DNA from: an uncultured Rhodospirillales bacterium
GTDB lineage: Bacteria > Pseudomonadota > Alphaproteobacteria > Acetobacterales > Acetobacteraceae
Reading direction: 5' to 3'
Length of the DNA: 64,000 bases
NCBI GenBank assembly: GCA_903844135.1
Contig: CAIMSN010000008.1
Coordinates: 1-64,000 of the forward strand
Shown here: positions 1 through 9,237 of the stretch, piece after piece
Layout: each line of letters begins with the position of its first letter
Position numbering within the stretch: the stretch's first letter is position 1
Notes under the pieces: generated by a model
What the model was told of the DNA's origin: nothing
Seen by the model: the letters and a program-made list of their open reading frames with translations, nothing else
Databases searched by the model: none
Made by a program: the position numbers and the translations under genes

Positions 1-1359
1 AGCAGCCAGCGCGGCCTCGACTGGCTCAATTTCTTCGTCGCCAATCTGCAGACCGCGTTCGGACCGTTCATCGCGGTCTATCTGACCAGCGCGCACTGGA
101 CCCAGGGGCAGATCGGCCTGGTGCTGACGGTCGGCTCGGTGACGGCGATGGCGAGCCAGGTGCCGGCCGGCGCGGCGGTCGATATGCTGCGCAACAAGCA
201 TGCCGCCGCAGGTCTGGCGATCCTGGCGATCGTGCTGTCCTGCCTGCTTCTGGCGGTGGTGCCGGACCGGCTGCCGGTGACCGCGGCGGAGATTCTGCAC
301 GGCTTCGCGAGCTGCATGCTCAATCCGGCGATCGCCGCGATCACCTTGTCGGTGGTCGCGGCGCAGGTGCTCGATCCCTCGCCGGACGGCCGCAACGGCG
401 CGCAGGCGCGCAGTGCCCAAGCGGCAGCAGAAGCGGCGGCAGAAGCGTTGGCGGAGGCGGAGACGGCCGCGCACGTGGCGCTCGGCGAACGGTTCGGCCG
501 CAATGCCAGCTTCGGCTCGATCGGCAATGCCGTCGCCGCCGGACTGATGGGTGGGGTCGGTTATCTGGTTTCGGCGCGCGCCACCTTCTTCCTGGGCGCC
601 GCGCTGGCGCTGCCGGGATTATGGGCGTTGCGCTCCATCGCGCGCCTCCCGGAACCGTCCAGGCACCCGCCGGCGACCAAGGATGCGCCGGACAACGACC
701 TGATCGCCGCCAAGCCGAAGGGAGGCGTACGCACCCTGCTGCACGATCGCCGTCTCGCCGGCTTCGCGGTCTGCGTCGTGCTCTACCATCTCGGCAATGC
801 CGGCATGCTGCCGCTGGCCGCCGGGGAGGTGACGCGCGACGCCGGTCATCTGGCCGAGCTGGTGATCGCCGCCTGCATCCTGCTGCCGCAGATTCTCGGC
901 GCCTATCTGTCGCCGAAGATCGGACGCTGGGCCGGGATCTACGGACGCCGTCCGGTGATGCTGGTGGCCTTCGCCGCCTTGCCGCTGCGTGGCGTGCTGC
1001 TGGCGATCTCGCCGTCGCCGGTACTGATTGTCGCTGTGCAGATGCTCGATGCGATCAGCTCGGCGGCGTTCGGGGTGATGCTGCCGCTGGTGGCGGCCGA
1101 CCTCAGCCGTGGCACCGGTCGCTTCAATCTGTGCATGGGCATGCTCGGCCTGGCGATGGGCATCGGCGCCAGTTTCAGCACCAGCCTGGCCGGCTTCGTG
1201 GCCGACCGCTCGACACGCGCCGGCTTCCTGGTGCTGGCGGCGTCCGGCATCGCCTGCGTGGGCGCGGTCTGGCTGCTGGTCAGCGAGACCGCGCCCGGCC
1301 TCGTCAAGACATCCAGGGCGGGACGGGCAGGTTCCGCTCGCGCAGGAACGCGGGGTTGA
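1..1359 (+). CDS. MFS transporter (5' end truncated by window start)
   Basis: Open frame from base 1 (SSQRGLDWLNFFVANLQTAFGPFIAVYLTSAHWTQGQIGLVLTVGS...), multiple TM segments, MFS-like sequence. Confidence 0.85.
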   Translation, partial: SSQRGLDWLNFFVANLQTAFGPFIAVYLTSAHWTQGQIGLVLTVGSVTAMASQVPAGAAVDMLRNKHAAAGLAILAIVLSCLLLAVVPDRLPVTAAEILHGFASCMLNPAIAAITLSVVAAQVLDPSPDGRNGAQARSAQAAAEAAAEALAEAETAAHVALGERFGRNASFGSIGNAVAAGLMGGVGYLVSARATFFLGAALALPGLWALRSIARLPEPSRHPPATKDAPDNDLIAAKPKGGVRTLLHDRRLAGFAVCVVLYHLGNAGMLPLAAGEVTRDAGHLAELVIAACILLPQILGAYLSPKIGRWAGIYGRRPVMLVAFAALPLRGVLLAISPSPVLIVAVQMLDAISSAAFGVMLPLVAADLSRGTGRFNLCMGMLGLAMGIGASFSTSLAGFVADRSTRAGFLVLAASGIACVGAVWLLVSETAPGLVKTSRAGRAGSARAGTRG

Positions 1360-2365
1360 ACAGCTTCGACTGGTAGCGCGCGCCGCCGTCGCACAGGATC
1401 GTCGCGATCGTGTGCCCCGGACCCATCGCGCGGGCGACGCGGATCGCCGCCGCGACATTGATGCCCGCGGACCCGCCGATCGAAATTCCCTCGTGGATCA
1501 GCAGGTCGAACACCTGATCGAGCGCCTCCGCGTCCGGGATCCGCTCGGCATCGTCGATGTCGATCCCCTGTAGGTTGCCCGGCACGCGCGACTGGCCGAT
1601 GCCTTCGGTGATCGAGCTGCCCTCGACGACCAGGGAACCGTCCTTGACCCAGCCGTACAGCGCCGAACCTTCCGGGTCGGCCAGAACGATGCGCGGCGCC
1701 GCACTGCCGTCGCGCTCGGCCAGCGCGCGCAGCCCGAGCGCCACCCCGGCAAGCGTGCCGCCGGTGCCGCAGGCGCAGGTGAAGGCGTCGAGGCGTCCGG
1801 CGGTCTGCTGCCACAATTCCGCCGCGGTGGTGCGGCGATGGCCCTCTCGGTTGGCGAGGTTGTCGAACTGGTTGGCCCAGACCGCATTGGTCTCCTCCGC
1901 CAGCCGGCGCGAGACGTGCACGTAGTTGCCGGGATCCTTGAACGGCTTGGCCGGCACCAGCCGGAGATCGGCACCGATCATGCGCAGGAAGTCGATCTTC
2001 TCCTGGCTCTGCGTCTCCGGCATCACGATCACGCACCGGTAGCCGCGCGCGTTGCCGACCAGCGTGAGCCCAATGCCGGTATTGCCGGCGGTACCTTCGA
2101 CGATGGTGCCGCCGGGCTTCAGCGTGCCGTCGCGTTCCGCCGCATCGATGATCGCCGCAGCGGCGCGATCCTTGACCGATCCGCCCGGGTTCATGAATTC
2201 GGCCTTGCCGTAGATGCGACAGCCGGTCGCCTGGGACGCGCGGCGCAGCAGGATCAGCGGCGTGCCGCCGATCGCCGCGTCGAGATCGGGCGAGGCGCCG
2301 AGCCACCCCTGCCCGGAGGTCGGCGGCGCTTCGCGGCCGGACGGAATTGTGCTTTCGACCATCAC
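1304..2365 (-). CDS. Cysteine synthase-like PLP enzyme
   Basis: GGTPLILLRRASQATGCRIYGKAEFMNPGGSVKDRAA..EGTAGNTGIGL; cysteine synthase signature; 3' end overlaps the MFS gene. Confidence 0.88.
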   Translation of the reverse strand: MMVESTIPSGREAPPTSGQGWLGASPDLDAAIGGTPLILLRRASQATGCRIYGKAEFMNPGGSVKDRAAAAIIDAAERDGTLKPGGTIVEGTAGNTGIGLTLVGNARGYRCVIVMPETQSQEKIDFLRMIGADLRLVPAKPFKDPGNYVHVSRRLAEETNAVWANQFDNLANREGHRRTTAAELWQQTAGRLDAFTCACGTGGTLAGVALGLRALAERDGSAAPRIVLADPEGSALYGWVKDGSLVVEGSSITEGIGQSRVPGNLQGIDIDDAERIPDAEALDQVFDLLIHEGISIGGSAGINVAAAIRVARAMGPGHTIATILCDGGARYQSKLFNPAFLRERNLPVPPWMS

Positions 2366-2413
2366 GGATCACCTTCGGCAGCGAGAACCGACACTAGAAC
2401 AGGAGTAGCCGTG

Positions 2414-2824
2414 ATGGTCGAGGATGTGGCGCCGCAGCGTGTCTGGCAGGCCTTGTCGGAGCAACCGGATGCGCAACTGGTCGATGTGCGGACCGACGCG
2501 GAATGGGCCTATGTCGGCGTGCCGGACCTGTCGCCGATCGGCAAGCGCGTGCTGCTGGTGCAGTGGCAATCGTTCCCGACCGGGGCGCCGAACGGCGCGT
2601 TCGTCGCCGAGCTCGAAGCCGCAGGACTGACCGCCGAGCAGGCGATCTATTTCATCTGCCGCAGCGGTGCACGCAGTCTCTATGCCGCCGAACGGGCCGA
2701 GCAGGCCGGCTTCCGCACGGTCTACAACGTCGCCGACGGCTTCGAGGGCCCGCCGGACGCGCAGGGGCATCGCGGCCGGGTCGCCGGCTGGAAGACCGAC
2801 GGGCTGCCCTGGCGCCAGGGCTGA
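2414..2824 (+). CDS. Rhodanese-like domain protein
   Basis: QLVDVRTDAEWAYVGVPDL...IYFICRSGARSLYAAE, rhodanese active-site loop CRSGARS. Confidence 0.88.
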   Translation: MVEDVAPQRVWQALSEQPDAQLVDVRTDAEWAYVGVPDLSPIGKRVLLVQWQSFPTGAPNGAFVAELEAAGLTAEQAIYFICRSGARSLYAAERAEQAGFRTVYNVADGFEGPPDAQGHRGRVAGWKTDGLPWRQG

Positions 2825-2842
2825 GCGCGCTTGTCTCGAGGC

Positions 2843-3733
2843 TCAGTCACGCAGGGGCGATTCCGCATCCGCGTCGTATAGAACTTGCAAGACCGTCAAC
2901 CATGAATACCGGCTGTCGAGCGACTGGCCATCCGGGCCGGCGAGAAGGCCGGTCGGACCGACCGGAACATGCGTCAGGGCTACGGCGTCGTCGACGTTGC
3001 CGCCGATGATGCTGATCTGGTTGGGCTGGCGTCCGACCACGATGCCGCAATGCGCCGGGAAGCCGCCCGTCGTCGGCAGGTTCGCGAAACGAAGGCTGCG
3101 CGCATGTCCGCGTCCGGCGCAGACGAGGTCGCCGTTCTGCGGCGCGTACAGCGCCGGATCCTGCGCCCGCAGCCCGGTCGCGGTTCCGGAGACCGCAGCG
3201 TTGATATAGGTCGAGTGGTTCGGCGCGTAGGCGAAGCGATCGCCGGCGCCGGCGATGCGCATGACGTAGGAGATGAAGGCGGCCGACCAGGCGAATCGTC
3301 CGTCATGGACATAGTCGAACGGCGTGCCGTCACTGTCATGCTTGCCAGTCCAGGCGACTTCGGCCTCGTATGGATCCTGGCCGATCCACCAGTATTCGCC
3401 GACCCGCTCCCAGAGCCCGGGAAGCCGTTCGGGTTTCACCGCGGTGCTGGAAGCGTCCGGGCGCTGCTCCGGATCGTCGTCGTCGACCGGCTGGCCGAAC
3501 AGGCGCCATTCGCGCAGGGCGATCGCGATCGCATTCTGGCGTGCGAAAGGTGCGAAATTGCGCGTCGCGAAATCCGGCACGTGCGCGTCCTGCCCGGACG
3601 GGCCTTGCGACGTGCGATATTGCGCGACCGGGGTCTGCAGGCGCGTCGCCAGTGGCGCGTCGGCGCCCTTGTCGGCGCATCCTGCCAGCAGCCCCAGCAT
3701 CAATGCCGCCGCCAAACGCCTCGTATCGATCAT
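2843..3733 (-). CDS. DUF2272-like lipoprotein
   Basis: Lipobox LLAGC; AWSAAFISYVMRIAGAGDRFAYAPNHSTYI...HCGIVVGRQPNQISIIGGNVDDAV. Confidence 0.75.
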   Translation of the reverse strand: MIDTRRLAAALMLGLLAGCADKGADAPLATRLQTPVAQYRTSQGPSGQDAHVPDFATRNFAPFARQNAIAIALREWRLFGQPVDDDDPEQRPDASSTAVKPERLPGLWERVGEYWWIGQDPYEAEVAWTGKHDSDGTPFDYVHDGRFAWSAAFISYVMRIAGAGDRFAYAPNHSTYINAAVSGTATGLRAQDPALYAPQNGDLVCAGRGHARSLRFANLPTTGGFPAHCGIVVGRQPNQISIIGGNVDDAVALTHVPVGPTGLLAGPDGQSLDSRYSWLTVLQVLYDADAESPLRD

Positions 3734-3740
3734 CCGGATG

Positions 3741-4913
3741 TTATCCTGCCTGGTTTGTTTCCGCGGATCGGCCGCTCGGCGCGTGGTCGGACCGCGGGCG
3801 CGTCCAGTCCGACCTCTCCGGAAACAGCGAGGCCAATCCTTCCGGCGAGGCCGCACACGCGCCGCGTTCGGTCAGCAATCCGGTCACCAGTCGCGCCGGC
3901 GTGACGTCGAAGGCGGGGTTGGACGCTGCGGTTCCGTCCGGCGTCACCTGGACGCTCCGGACGGTGCCGTTCTCGTCGCGGCCGACGATGTGCGTCACCT
4001 CCTCCGGCGCGCGCTCCTCGATCGGGATCTCCGCCAGCCCGTCGCGCACGGTCCAGTCGATCGTGGTCGAGGGCAGCGCGACCCAGAAGGGAACCCGATT
4101 GTCGTGTGCCGCGAGCGCCTTCAGATACGTGCCGATCTTGTTGGCGACGTCGCCGTCGCGGGTCACGCGGTCCGTGCCGACGATCACCAGATCGACGTCG
4201 CCGCGCTGCATCAAATGCCCTCCTGCATTGTCGGAGACCACCGTGTGCGCAACGCCATGGCTGCCCAGCTCCCAGGCGGTCAGCGCCGCGCCCTGGTTGC
4301 GTGGCCTGGTCTCGTCGACCCAGACCTGCAGGGGAATTCCCTTGTCGTGCGCCATGTAGATCGGCGCCAGCGCGGTGCCCCAATCGACGGTGGCGATCCA
4401 GCCCGCATTGCAATGGGTAAGCAGCCGGACCGGGCCCTCATCCCCGCGCGCGCGTTTCGCGGTCGCGATGTCCTCGATCAGCGTCAGCCCGTGCCGGCCG
4501 ATCGCCTCGTTCTGCGCGACATCCTCGTCGCAGATCAGCGCGGCCTCCTCGTAGGCGATGCGGACGCGGTCGGCCGGGCGCGTGTTGCGAAGCCGCTCGA
4601 GCATGCGCTGGATCGCCCAGCGCAGATTGATCGCGGTCGGCCGGGTGGCCGCCAGCATCGCCGCATCGCGCTCCATGGCGTCGCTGTCGCTGTCGCGGCG
4701 CAATGCCAGCGCCAGGCCATAGGCTGCGACCGCCCCGATCAGCGGAGCGCCGCGCACCTGCATGGTGGCGATCGCCGTCGCCACCTCCTCGTGCGTTTGC
4801 AGCCGGAGAATGTCGAGAGACCAGGGCAGCCTGGTCTGGTCGAAGATGCGCACGGAAAAGCCGTCGTCCCGATCGACCCAGACGCTGCGGTAGGATTCAC
4901 CCTTGATCTTCAT
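3741..4913 (-). CDS. mtnA: S-methyl-5-thioribose-1-phosphate isomerase
   Basis: MQVRGAPLIGAVAAYGLALAL, LLTHCNAGWIATVDWGTALAPIYMAHDKG, VIVGTDRVTRDGDVANKIGTY. Confidence 0.93.
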   Translation of the reverse strand: MKIKGESYRSVWVDRDDGFSVRIFDQTRLPWSLDILRLQTHEEVATAIATMQVRGAPLIGAVAAYGLALALRRDSDSDAMERDAAMLAATRPTAINLRWAIQRMLERLRNTRPADRVRIAYEEAALICDEDVAQNEAIGRHGLTLIEDIATAKRARGDEGPVRLLTHCNAGWIATVDWGTALAPIYMAHDKGIPLQVWVDETRPRNQGAALTAWELGSHGVAHTVVSDNAGGHLMQRGDVDLVIVGTDRVTRDGDVANKIGTYLKALAAHDNRVPFWVALPSTTIDWTVRDGLAEIPIEERAPEEVTHIVGRDENGTVRSVQVTPDGTAASNPAFDVTPARLVTGLLTERGACAASPEGLASLFPERSDWTRPRSDHAPSGRSAETNQAG

Positions 4914-5235
4914 GGCAGTCTGTCGCTCCGCACGGGTTGGACCGCAGCTCGTCGAGGGCCGGTCGTTCAGGTGCCGTGTCGTAGCATCGTTCATGTGCGG
5001 CTGGCATCTCCCGAGGTGCTCAGCATCGGTTTTGGCGCCGTTCCGCCACGGAACTTTATCGTAACGGTCGCTTTTGATTGACATGCGGTGGCTGACTGGG
5101 GATGAGCGTGTTAAGGCGTACGCCGAATCGACGCGAATCGGTGGATGTCGGATTGTCGAACAGGCTCCTGGCGTTTTGGAACGAGCGATCTTCCATCTCG
5201 ACTAGCCGTTATCCGCGTAAACCAGAGGGACAACC

Positions 5236-6213
5236 ATGAACAGCGAAGAGAAGACCGACGGTCGCCGCACACGCGCGATGGCCGTACGCGCCGGCGGCCG
5301 ACGCACTGCCGGCACGACCGCCCGCACCACGGCGACCCGCACCGCTCGGGCGACCACGGCCGCAAAGAAGCCAGGCCCGAAGGCCGGCAGCAAGGCAGCC
5401 GCAAAGACCACAGCACGGACCGGGGCAAAACCCGGGCCGAAGCCGGCGACTCGCAAGGGTGCCAAGCCGGGTCCGAAGCCCGCTTCGCGGACCGCGACCA
5501 AATCTACCCGAACCACGAAGGCTGCGCCGAAGACGACCCGCGCTGCCGCAACGCGGGGCGGTTCGGTCCGCACCACCAGGGCATCCGCCGCCAAGGCGAC
5601 GACGCGTAAGGCGCCGGCAACCAAGGCCGCGCCGAAGAAGACCGTGCGTGCAAAGGCAGCCCCGGCGGCGAAGCGCGCGACCACGGCCCGGGCGGCAACG
5701 ACCCGCAAGCCGGCAACCCGCGTCGCCGCCACGCGCGCCAAGGCAACGACCGCGAGAAAGACCCCGGCGCGCGCTGCCAAGACCACGAGCGCTGCGCGCA
5801 CGACGCGTGCCACCGCCACCCGCAGCCCGGCGAAGCGCACGACCAAGGCCGCCACCACGGCGCGGACCACGAAGCGGGCCGCTGCCGCGACGCCGCGCAA
5901 GATCGCCGCAAAGCGGGCAACGGCGCGCGTCACCCGCGTCGCGAAGGCGGCCACCACCGCGGCGAAGTCGGTCTCGGTGGCGAAGGTGCGCAAGCCTCGC
6001 GTCACGACCCGCAAGCTTGGCGAGGAGACCGGTTCCGCGCCCAAGCCGCGTCGTCCGTCGGTCCGCAAGGCGTCGACCAAGTCGCTTGGCGCTGCCACGC
6101 CGACGGAGCGTCGTCGTCGCACCAAGTCCGAGCCGTCCGTCGGCGAGACGATGACGTCGGAAACGGCAGCGCTTCCGGTCGGATCGTCGCTCACCGACAC
6201 GCACGAGAGCTGA
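5236..6213 (+). CDS. Histone H1-like basic Ala/Lys/Arg/Thr-rich DNA-binding protein
   Basis: Low-complexity basic repeats (AKKPGPKAGSKAAAK, GAKPGPKPATRKGAKPGPKPAS); antisense ORFs here are codon-bias artefacts. Confidence 0.75.
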   Translation: MNSEEKTDGRRTRAMAVRAGGRRTAGTTARTTATRTARATTAAKKPGPKAGSKAAAKTTARTGAKPGPKPATRKGAKPGPKPASRTATKSTRTTKAAPKTTRAAATRGGSVRTTRASAAKATTRKAPATKAAPKKTVRAKAAPAAKRATTARAATTRKPATRVAATRAKATTARKTPARAAKTTSAARTTRATATRSPAKRTTKAATTARTTKRAAAATPRKIAAKRATARVTRVAKAATTAAKSVSVAKVRKPRVTTRKLGEETGSAPKPRRPSVRKASTKSLGAATPTERRRRTKSEPSVGETMTSETAALPVGSSLTDTHES

Positions 6214-6230
6214 GCGCTCTCGCGTTCTGC

Positions 6231-6273
6231 AGAAGGGCCGGACCGGTGCGAGCCGGTTCGGCCTTCTTCTTTT
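6231..6273 (+). terminator. Intrinsic terminator after the histone-like gene
   Basis: agaagggccggaccgg-tgcgag-ccggttcggccttct followed by tctttt. Confidence 0.8.
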
Positions 6274-6382
6274 GGGTCGTCTGATACCGACGATCCGATC
6301 GTGCTCGCGCGGTCGTCATGCACCATCGATGTGGCGCGAACTTTGCCGGTCGCGCCGCCTGACGTTCCATGTGTCAGTATGG

Positions 6383-6763
6383 TCAGGCGCGAACCACCAG
6401 CGCGAAAGCAAGGTTGGCCTTGCAGGCCGGCCGGTGTCCGCGCGATCCGTAGCCGCTCGACTCGTGCATCCGGCGCGCCGCCTCCGCGAGAACCGCCATG
6501 ATCTGGTCCTGGACCTTGAGCGCGCATTCGAGCGCCGTCCGATGCTCGCCGGCCAGGATATCGAGCCGCCTGGCCAACGTCCGGTCATCCTCGGTGTCGG
6601 TCTCGTCGGGCAGGGTGTGGCTCGATTCGAGCTCTGCGATCAGCCGCCGCTTTTCGTCGAGACGATCGCCCATCCGGGCGTAGTCCGTGGCCGCGAGCAA
6701 GGCGTTCTCCTGTTCCAGCAGGATCGTCAGTCGCCGCATCGCCTCCCTGCTCTGCCGGTTCAT
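6383..6763 (-). CDS. FlgN-like flagellar protein
   Basis: Short helical protein (MNRQSREAMRRLTILLEQENALLAATDYARMGDRLDEKRRLIAELE) overlapping flgJ-like gene. Confidence 0.6.
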   Translation of the reverse strand: MNRQSREAMRRLTILLEQENALLAATDYARMGDRLDEKRRLIAELESSHTLPDETDTEDDRTLARRLDILAGEHRTALECALKVQDQIMAVLAEAARRMHESSGYGSRGHRPACKANLAFALVVRA

Positions 6764-7056
6764 CGCCGCGCCTCCTGCATCCTGAGCATCTGTTGATAGA
6801 TCTGGTCCGCCAGGCCCAACCCTCCATGGGTCTCCACCTGCTTCGCCATTTCCGTGATCAGCATGGGTTTGAAATTCTCCTCCCCGGCGCCGCCGCCGAA
6901 CAGCCCCTGCGCGGTATCGACGGTCGAGAACATCGGCTCGAGAAGCTGACCGATCGCCATCGCCTCGAAATCCTGAGCCGCCTTCATGGTCGATGACTGA
7001 GCCCTCGCAGGGTCGCTGTTCGGCGCCGACCCGCCGTCCGGGATCGACACGGTCAT
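6760..7056 (-). CDS. Rod-binding protein (FlgJ N-terminal-like)
   Basis: KAAQDFEAMAIGQLLEPMFSTV...FKPMLITEMAKQVETHGGLGLADQIYQQML. Confidence 0.82.
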   Translation of the reverse strand: MTVSIPDGGSAPNSDPARAQSSTMKAAQDFEAMAIGQLLEPMFSTVDTAQGLFGGGAGEENFKPMLITEMAKQVETHGGLGLADQIYQQMLRMQEARR

Positions 7057-8171
7057 CGCACGACCAGACTGGCTTGGAGCGCACCGGCCGCCTTGATCGT
7101 CTGCAGGATGCTGATCATGTCGCGCGGACCGACCCCCAGCGCGTTCAGACCACCGACCAGGTCGCGCAGGCTTGGCCCATCGGACAGGATGCCGAGGCGC
7201 TTGCCGGGCTCGGTATCCACCTTGATCGCAGTGCGCGGCAGGATAGCCGTCTGGCCGCTGGAAAACGGACCGGGTTGGGAGGCGACCGGTGTCTCGCTGA
7301 CCTGGATGGTGAGATTTCCCTGTGCGATCGCGACCGTACTGATTCGAACATTGTTCCCCATGACGATCGTCCCGCTCGCCTCGTCCACCACCACGATCGC
7401 CGGGGTGTCCGGCTGGACCAGCAAATCCTCGATCCGGCCAAGGGTGGACATGATGTCCAGGCCGCCCAGAGCCAGAGCGACCGTACGCGGATCCTCGACC
7501 CGGGCAATATCGCCAATGCTGTTATTGATGACCGACGCCATCCGCTCTGCCGTGGTCAGATCCGGATTGCGCAGCGACAGATGCAGCACTCCGCGACCAC
7601 CGAGCTGTACCGGTACTTCTTTCTCCACGATCGCGCCGTTGGCGATATGCGCGCTGGTCGGAATGTTGCGGGTGATGGTCGCGCCGGCGCCTTTCCCTGA
7701 GAACGCACTGCTGACCATTTGGCCCTGTGCGACCGCATAGACGTCCCCGTCCGCTGCCATCAGAGGCGTGACGAGAAGCGTACCGCCAGAGAGGTCGGTT
7801 GCGTCGCCGGTGGCGGAAACGGTCACATCGATCCGGCTGCCGTCGTGCGAGAAGGCTGGAAGGTCGGCTGTGACCATGACCGCCGCGATATCGAGCGTCT
7901 GCAGCTTGGCCTCCTGATCACGAATGTTCACGCCCAGCCGTTCGAGCATGCTGATCAGGGACTCGCGCGTGAACAGGGAGTTGTTGAGGCGGTCGCCAGT
8001 GCCGTTGAGGCCGACCACCAGGCCGTATCCGACGAGCTGGTTGCTCCTGATACCTTCGACGTCGGCAATATCCTTGATACGCACCGTGGCCGCGATCGCA
8101 TCGCTGGACGCCAAGGCCGCCAAAACCCCGAACAGCAGGATAAAAAACAGCGCGCGCATGGTGTCCTTCAA
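7053..8171 (-). CDS. flgI: Flagellar P-ring protein FlgI
   Basis: RIKDIADVEGIRSNQLVGYGLVVGLNGTGDRLNNSLFTRESLISMLERLGVN. Confidence 0.96.
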   Translation of the reverse strand: MKDTMRALFFILLFGVLAALASSDAIAATVRIKDIADVEGIRSNQLVGYGLVVGLNGTGDRLNNSLFTRESLISMLERLGVNIRDQEAKLQTLDIAAVMVTADLPAFSHDGSRIDVTVSATGDATDLSGGTLLVTPLMAADGDVYAVAQGQMVSSAFSGKGAGATITRNIPTSAHIANGAIVEKEVPVQLGGRGVLHLSLRNPDLTTAERMASVINNSIGDIARVEDPRTVALALGGLDIMSTLGRIEDLLVQPDTPAIVVVDEASGTIVMGNNVRISTVAIAQGNLTIQVSETPVASQPGPFSSGQTAILPRTAIKVDTEPGKRLGILSDGPSLRDLVGGLNALGVGPRDMISILQTIKAAGALQASLVVR

Positions 8172-8218
8172 GGGTCGTCAAGGTTTGACGGCTACAGTCT
8201 GCGCGGAAAGGACGAATA

Positions 8219-8284
8219 ATGTCTGAACGCCCTCCCGATTTCGCCTTGCCTGCCGGCGACCCGTCATCCGTTCGACCGGCATGA
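8219..8284 (+). CDS. Putative 21-aa leader ORF coupled to fliX
   Basis: MSERPPDFALPAGDPSSVRPA*; preceded by ggaaagga; stop overlaps the fliX ATG (ATGA). Confidence 0.35.
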   Translation: MSERPPDFALPAGDPSSVRPA

Positions 8285-8697
8285 TCATCGGTCCGATGCC
8301 GCGCACGCGGCCTGCGGTCGGCGGTGATGACGTCCGGTCCGCCGCTGCCAGCACCTTCAGCGTTCCCTCGCCGGTCGGACCTGGCGGCGCCGCGTCTTCC
8401 GTCGATCCGGTACGGACCATGCGCGCTGTCGGCGGATCCATGATGCTGGCGCTGCAGGAACAAACCGCCCAGGATTCGGCCGACAGGGAAGCAAGACGGC
8501 ACGGCCAGGCCATGATCGAGCAACTCGCGGCATTGCAGCTCGCGCTGCTCTCCGGCACATCGGCGGACATCATCGAGACCCTTTCCACGATGGTCCGCGG
8601 CGAGCCGCACGGCGTCCATCCGGCTCTCGCCCAGGCCCTCCGCTCGATCCGGCTGCGGGCTCGAATCGCACTGGAGCTTGTATCCAGAGGCCGATGA
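8281..8697 (+). CDS. fliX: Flagellar assembly protein FliX
   Basis: TFSVPSPV...GGSMMLALQEQ...REARRHGQAMIEQLAALQLALLSG; between flgI and dksA. Confidence 0.8.
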   Translation: MIIGPMPRTRPAVGGDDVRSAAASTFSVPSPVGPGGAASSVDPVRTMRAVGGSMMLALQEQTAQDSADREARRHGQAMIEQLAALQLALLSGTSADIIETLSTMVRGEPHGVHPALAQALRSIRLRARIALELVSRGR

Positions 8698-8737
8698 CGC
8701 AGGTCCCGAGGGCGGCATGACAGTCTGGAGTTCATGC

Positions 8738-8766
8738 TTGGCGTGTGGATCGGCGCTCGCTATAAG
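8738..8766 (+). promoter_or_regulatory. Putative sigma-70-type promoter for dksA
   Basis: TTGGCG-N17-TATAAG, -10 box about 50 bp before the dksA ATG. Confidence 0.5.
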
Positions 8767-8817
8767 CCCCGCAATTCCTCCATGGCGGCCATCCGAACCG
8801 CTCCAGGAAAGGTGCTC

Positions 8818-9231
8818 ATGATCACTCTCCCCCCCGACTATCGTCCGGCCGACGACGAGGAGTTCATGAACCCCCGCCACGTGGAGTATTTCCGGCTCAA
8901 GTTGTTGAAATGGCGTGCGGAACTTCTCAAGGAGGCAGACGGGACGCTGGCGAGCCTCTCTGAAGGCGGCATCCATGAGGCGGACATCACTGATCGGGCG
9001 AGCGTCGAGACCGACCGTGCCCTCGAGCTCAGGACCCGTGATCGCGCGCGAAAACTAATTGCAAAGATCGGTCAGGCGCTCCTGCGGATCGAGAATGGGA
9101 GCTACGGTTTCTGCGAGGAGACCGGGGAGCCGATAGGTCTCAAGCGGCTGGAAGCCCGTCCGATCGCCACTCTGTCGATCGAGGCGCAGGAGCGTCACGA
9201 GCGTATGGAAAAGGTCCACCGCGACGATTGA
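8818..9231 (+). CDS. dksA: RNA polymerase-binding protein DksA
   Basis: YFRLKLLKWRAELLKEAD...GSYGFCEETGEPIGLKRLEARPIATLSIEAQERHERMEKV. Confidence 0.93.
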   Translation: MITLPPDYRPADDEEFMNPRHVEYFRLKLLKWRAELLKEADGTLASLSEGGIHEADITDRASVETDRALELRTRDRARKLIAKIGQALLRIENGSYGFCEETGEPIGLKRLEARPIATLSIEAQERHERMEKVHRDD

Positions 9232-9237
9232 TCCGGC

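Noticed and set aside
5078-5106. TTGACA as promoter of the histone-like gene
   Set aside because: Perfect -35-like hexamer but no acceptable -10 at 16-18 bp (gatgag region); not enough to call
5202-6527. 441-aa and 331-aa minus-strand ORFs
   Set aside because: Antisense shadows of the repetitive histone-like gene; Val/Ala/Arg low complexity mirrors its codons
8818-9231. DksA with only one zinc-finger cysteine as a novelty
   Set aside because: FCEETGEPIGLKRLEARPIATLSIEAQERHE is, to my knowledge, the usual alphaproteobacterial form
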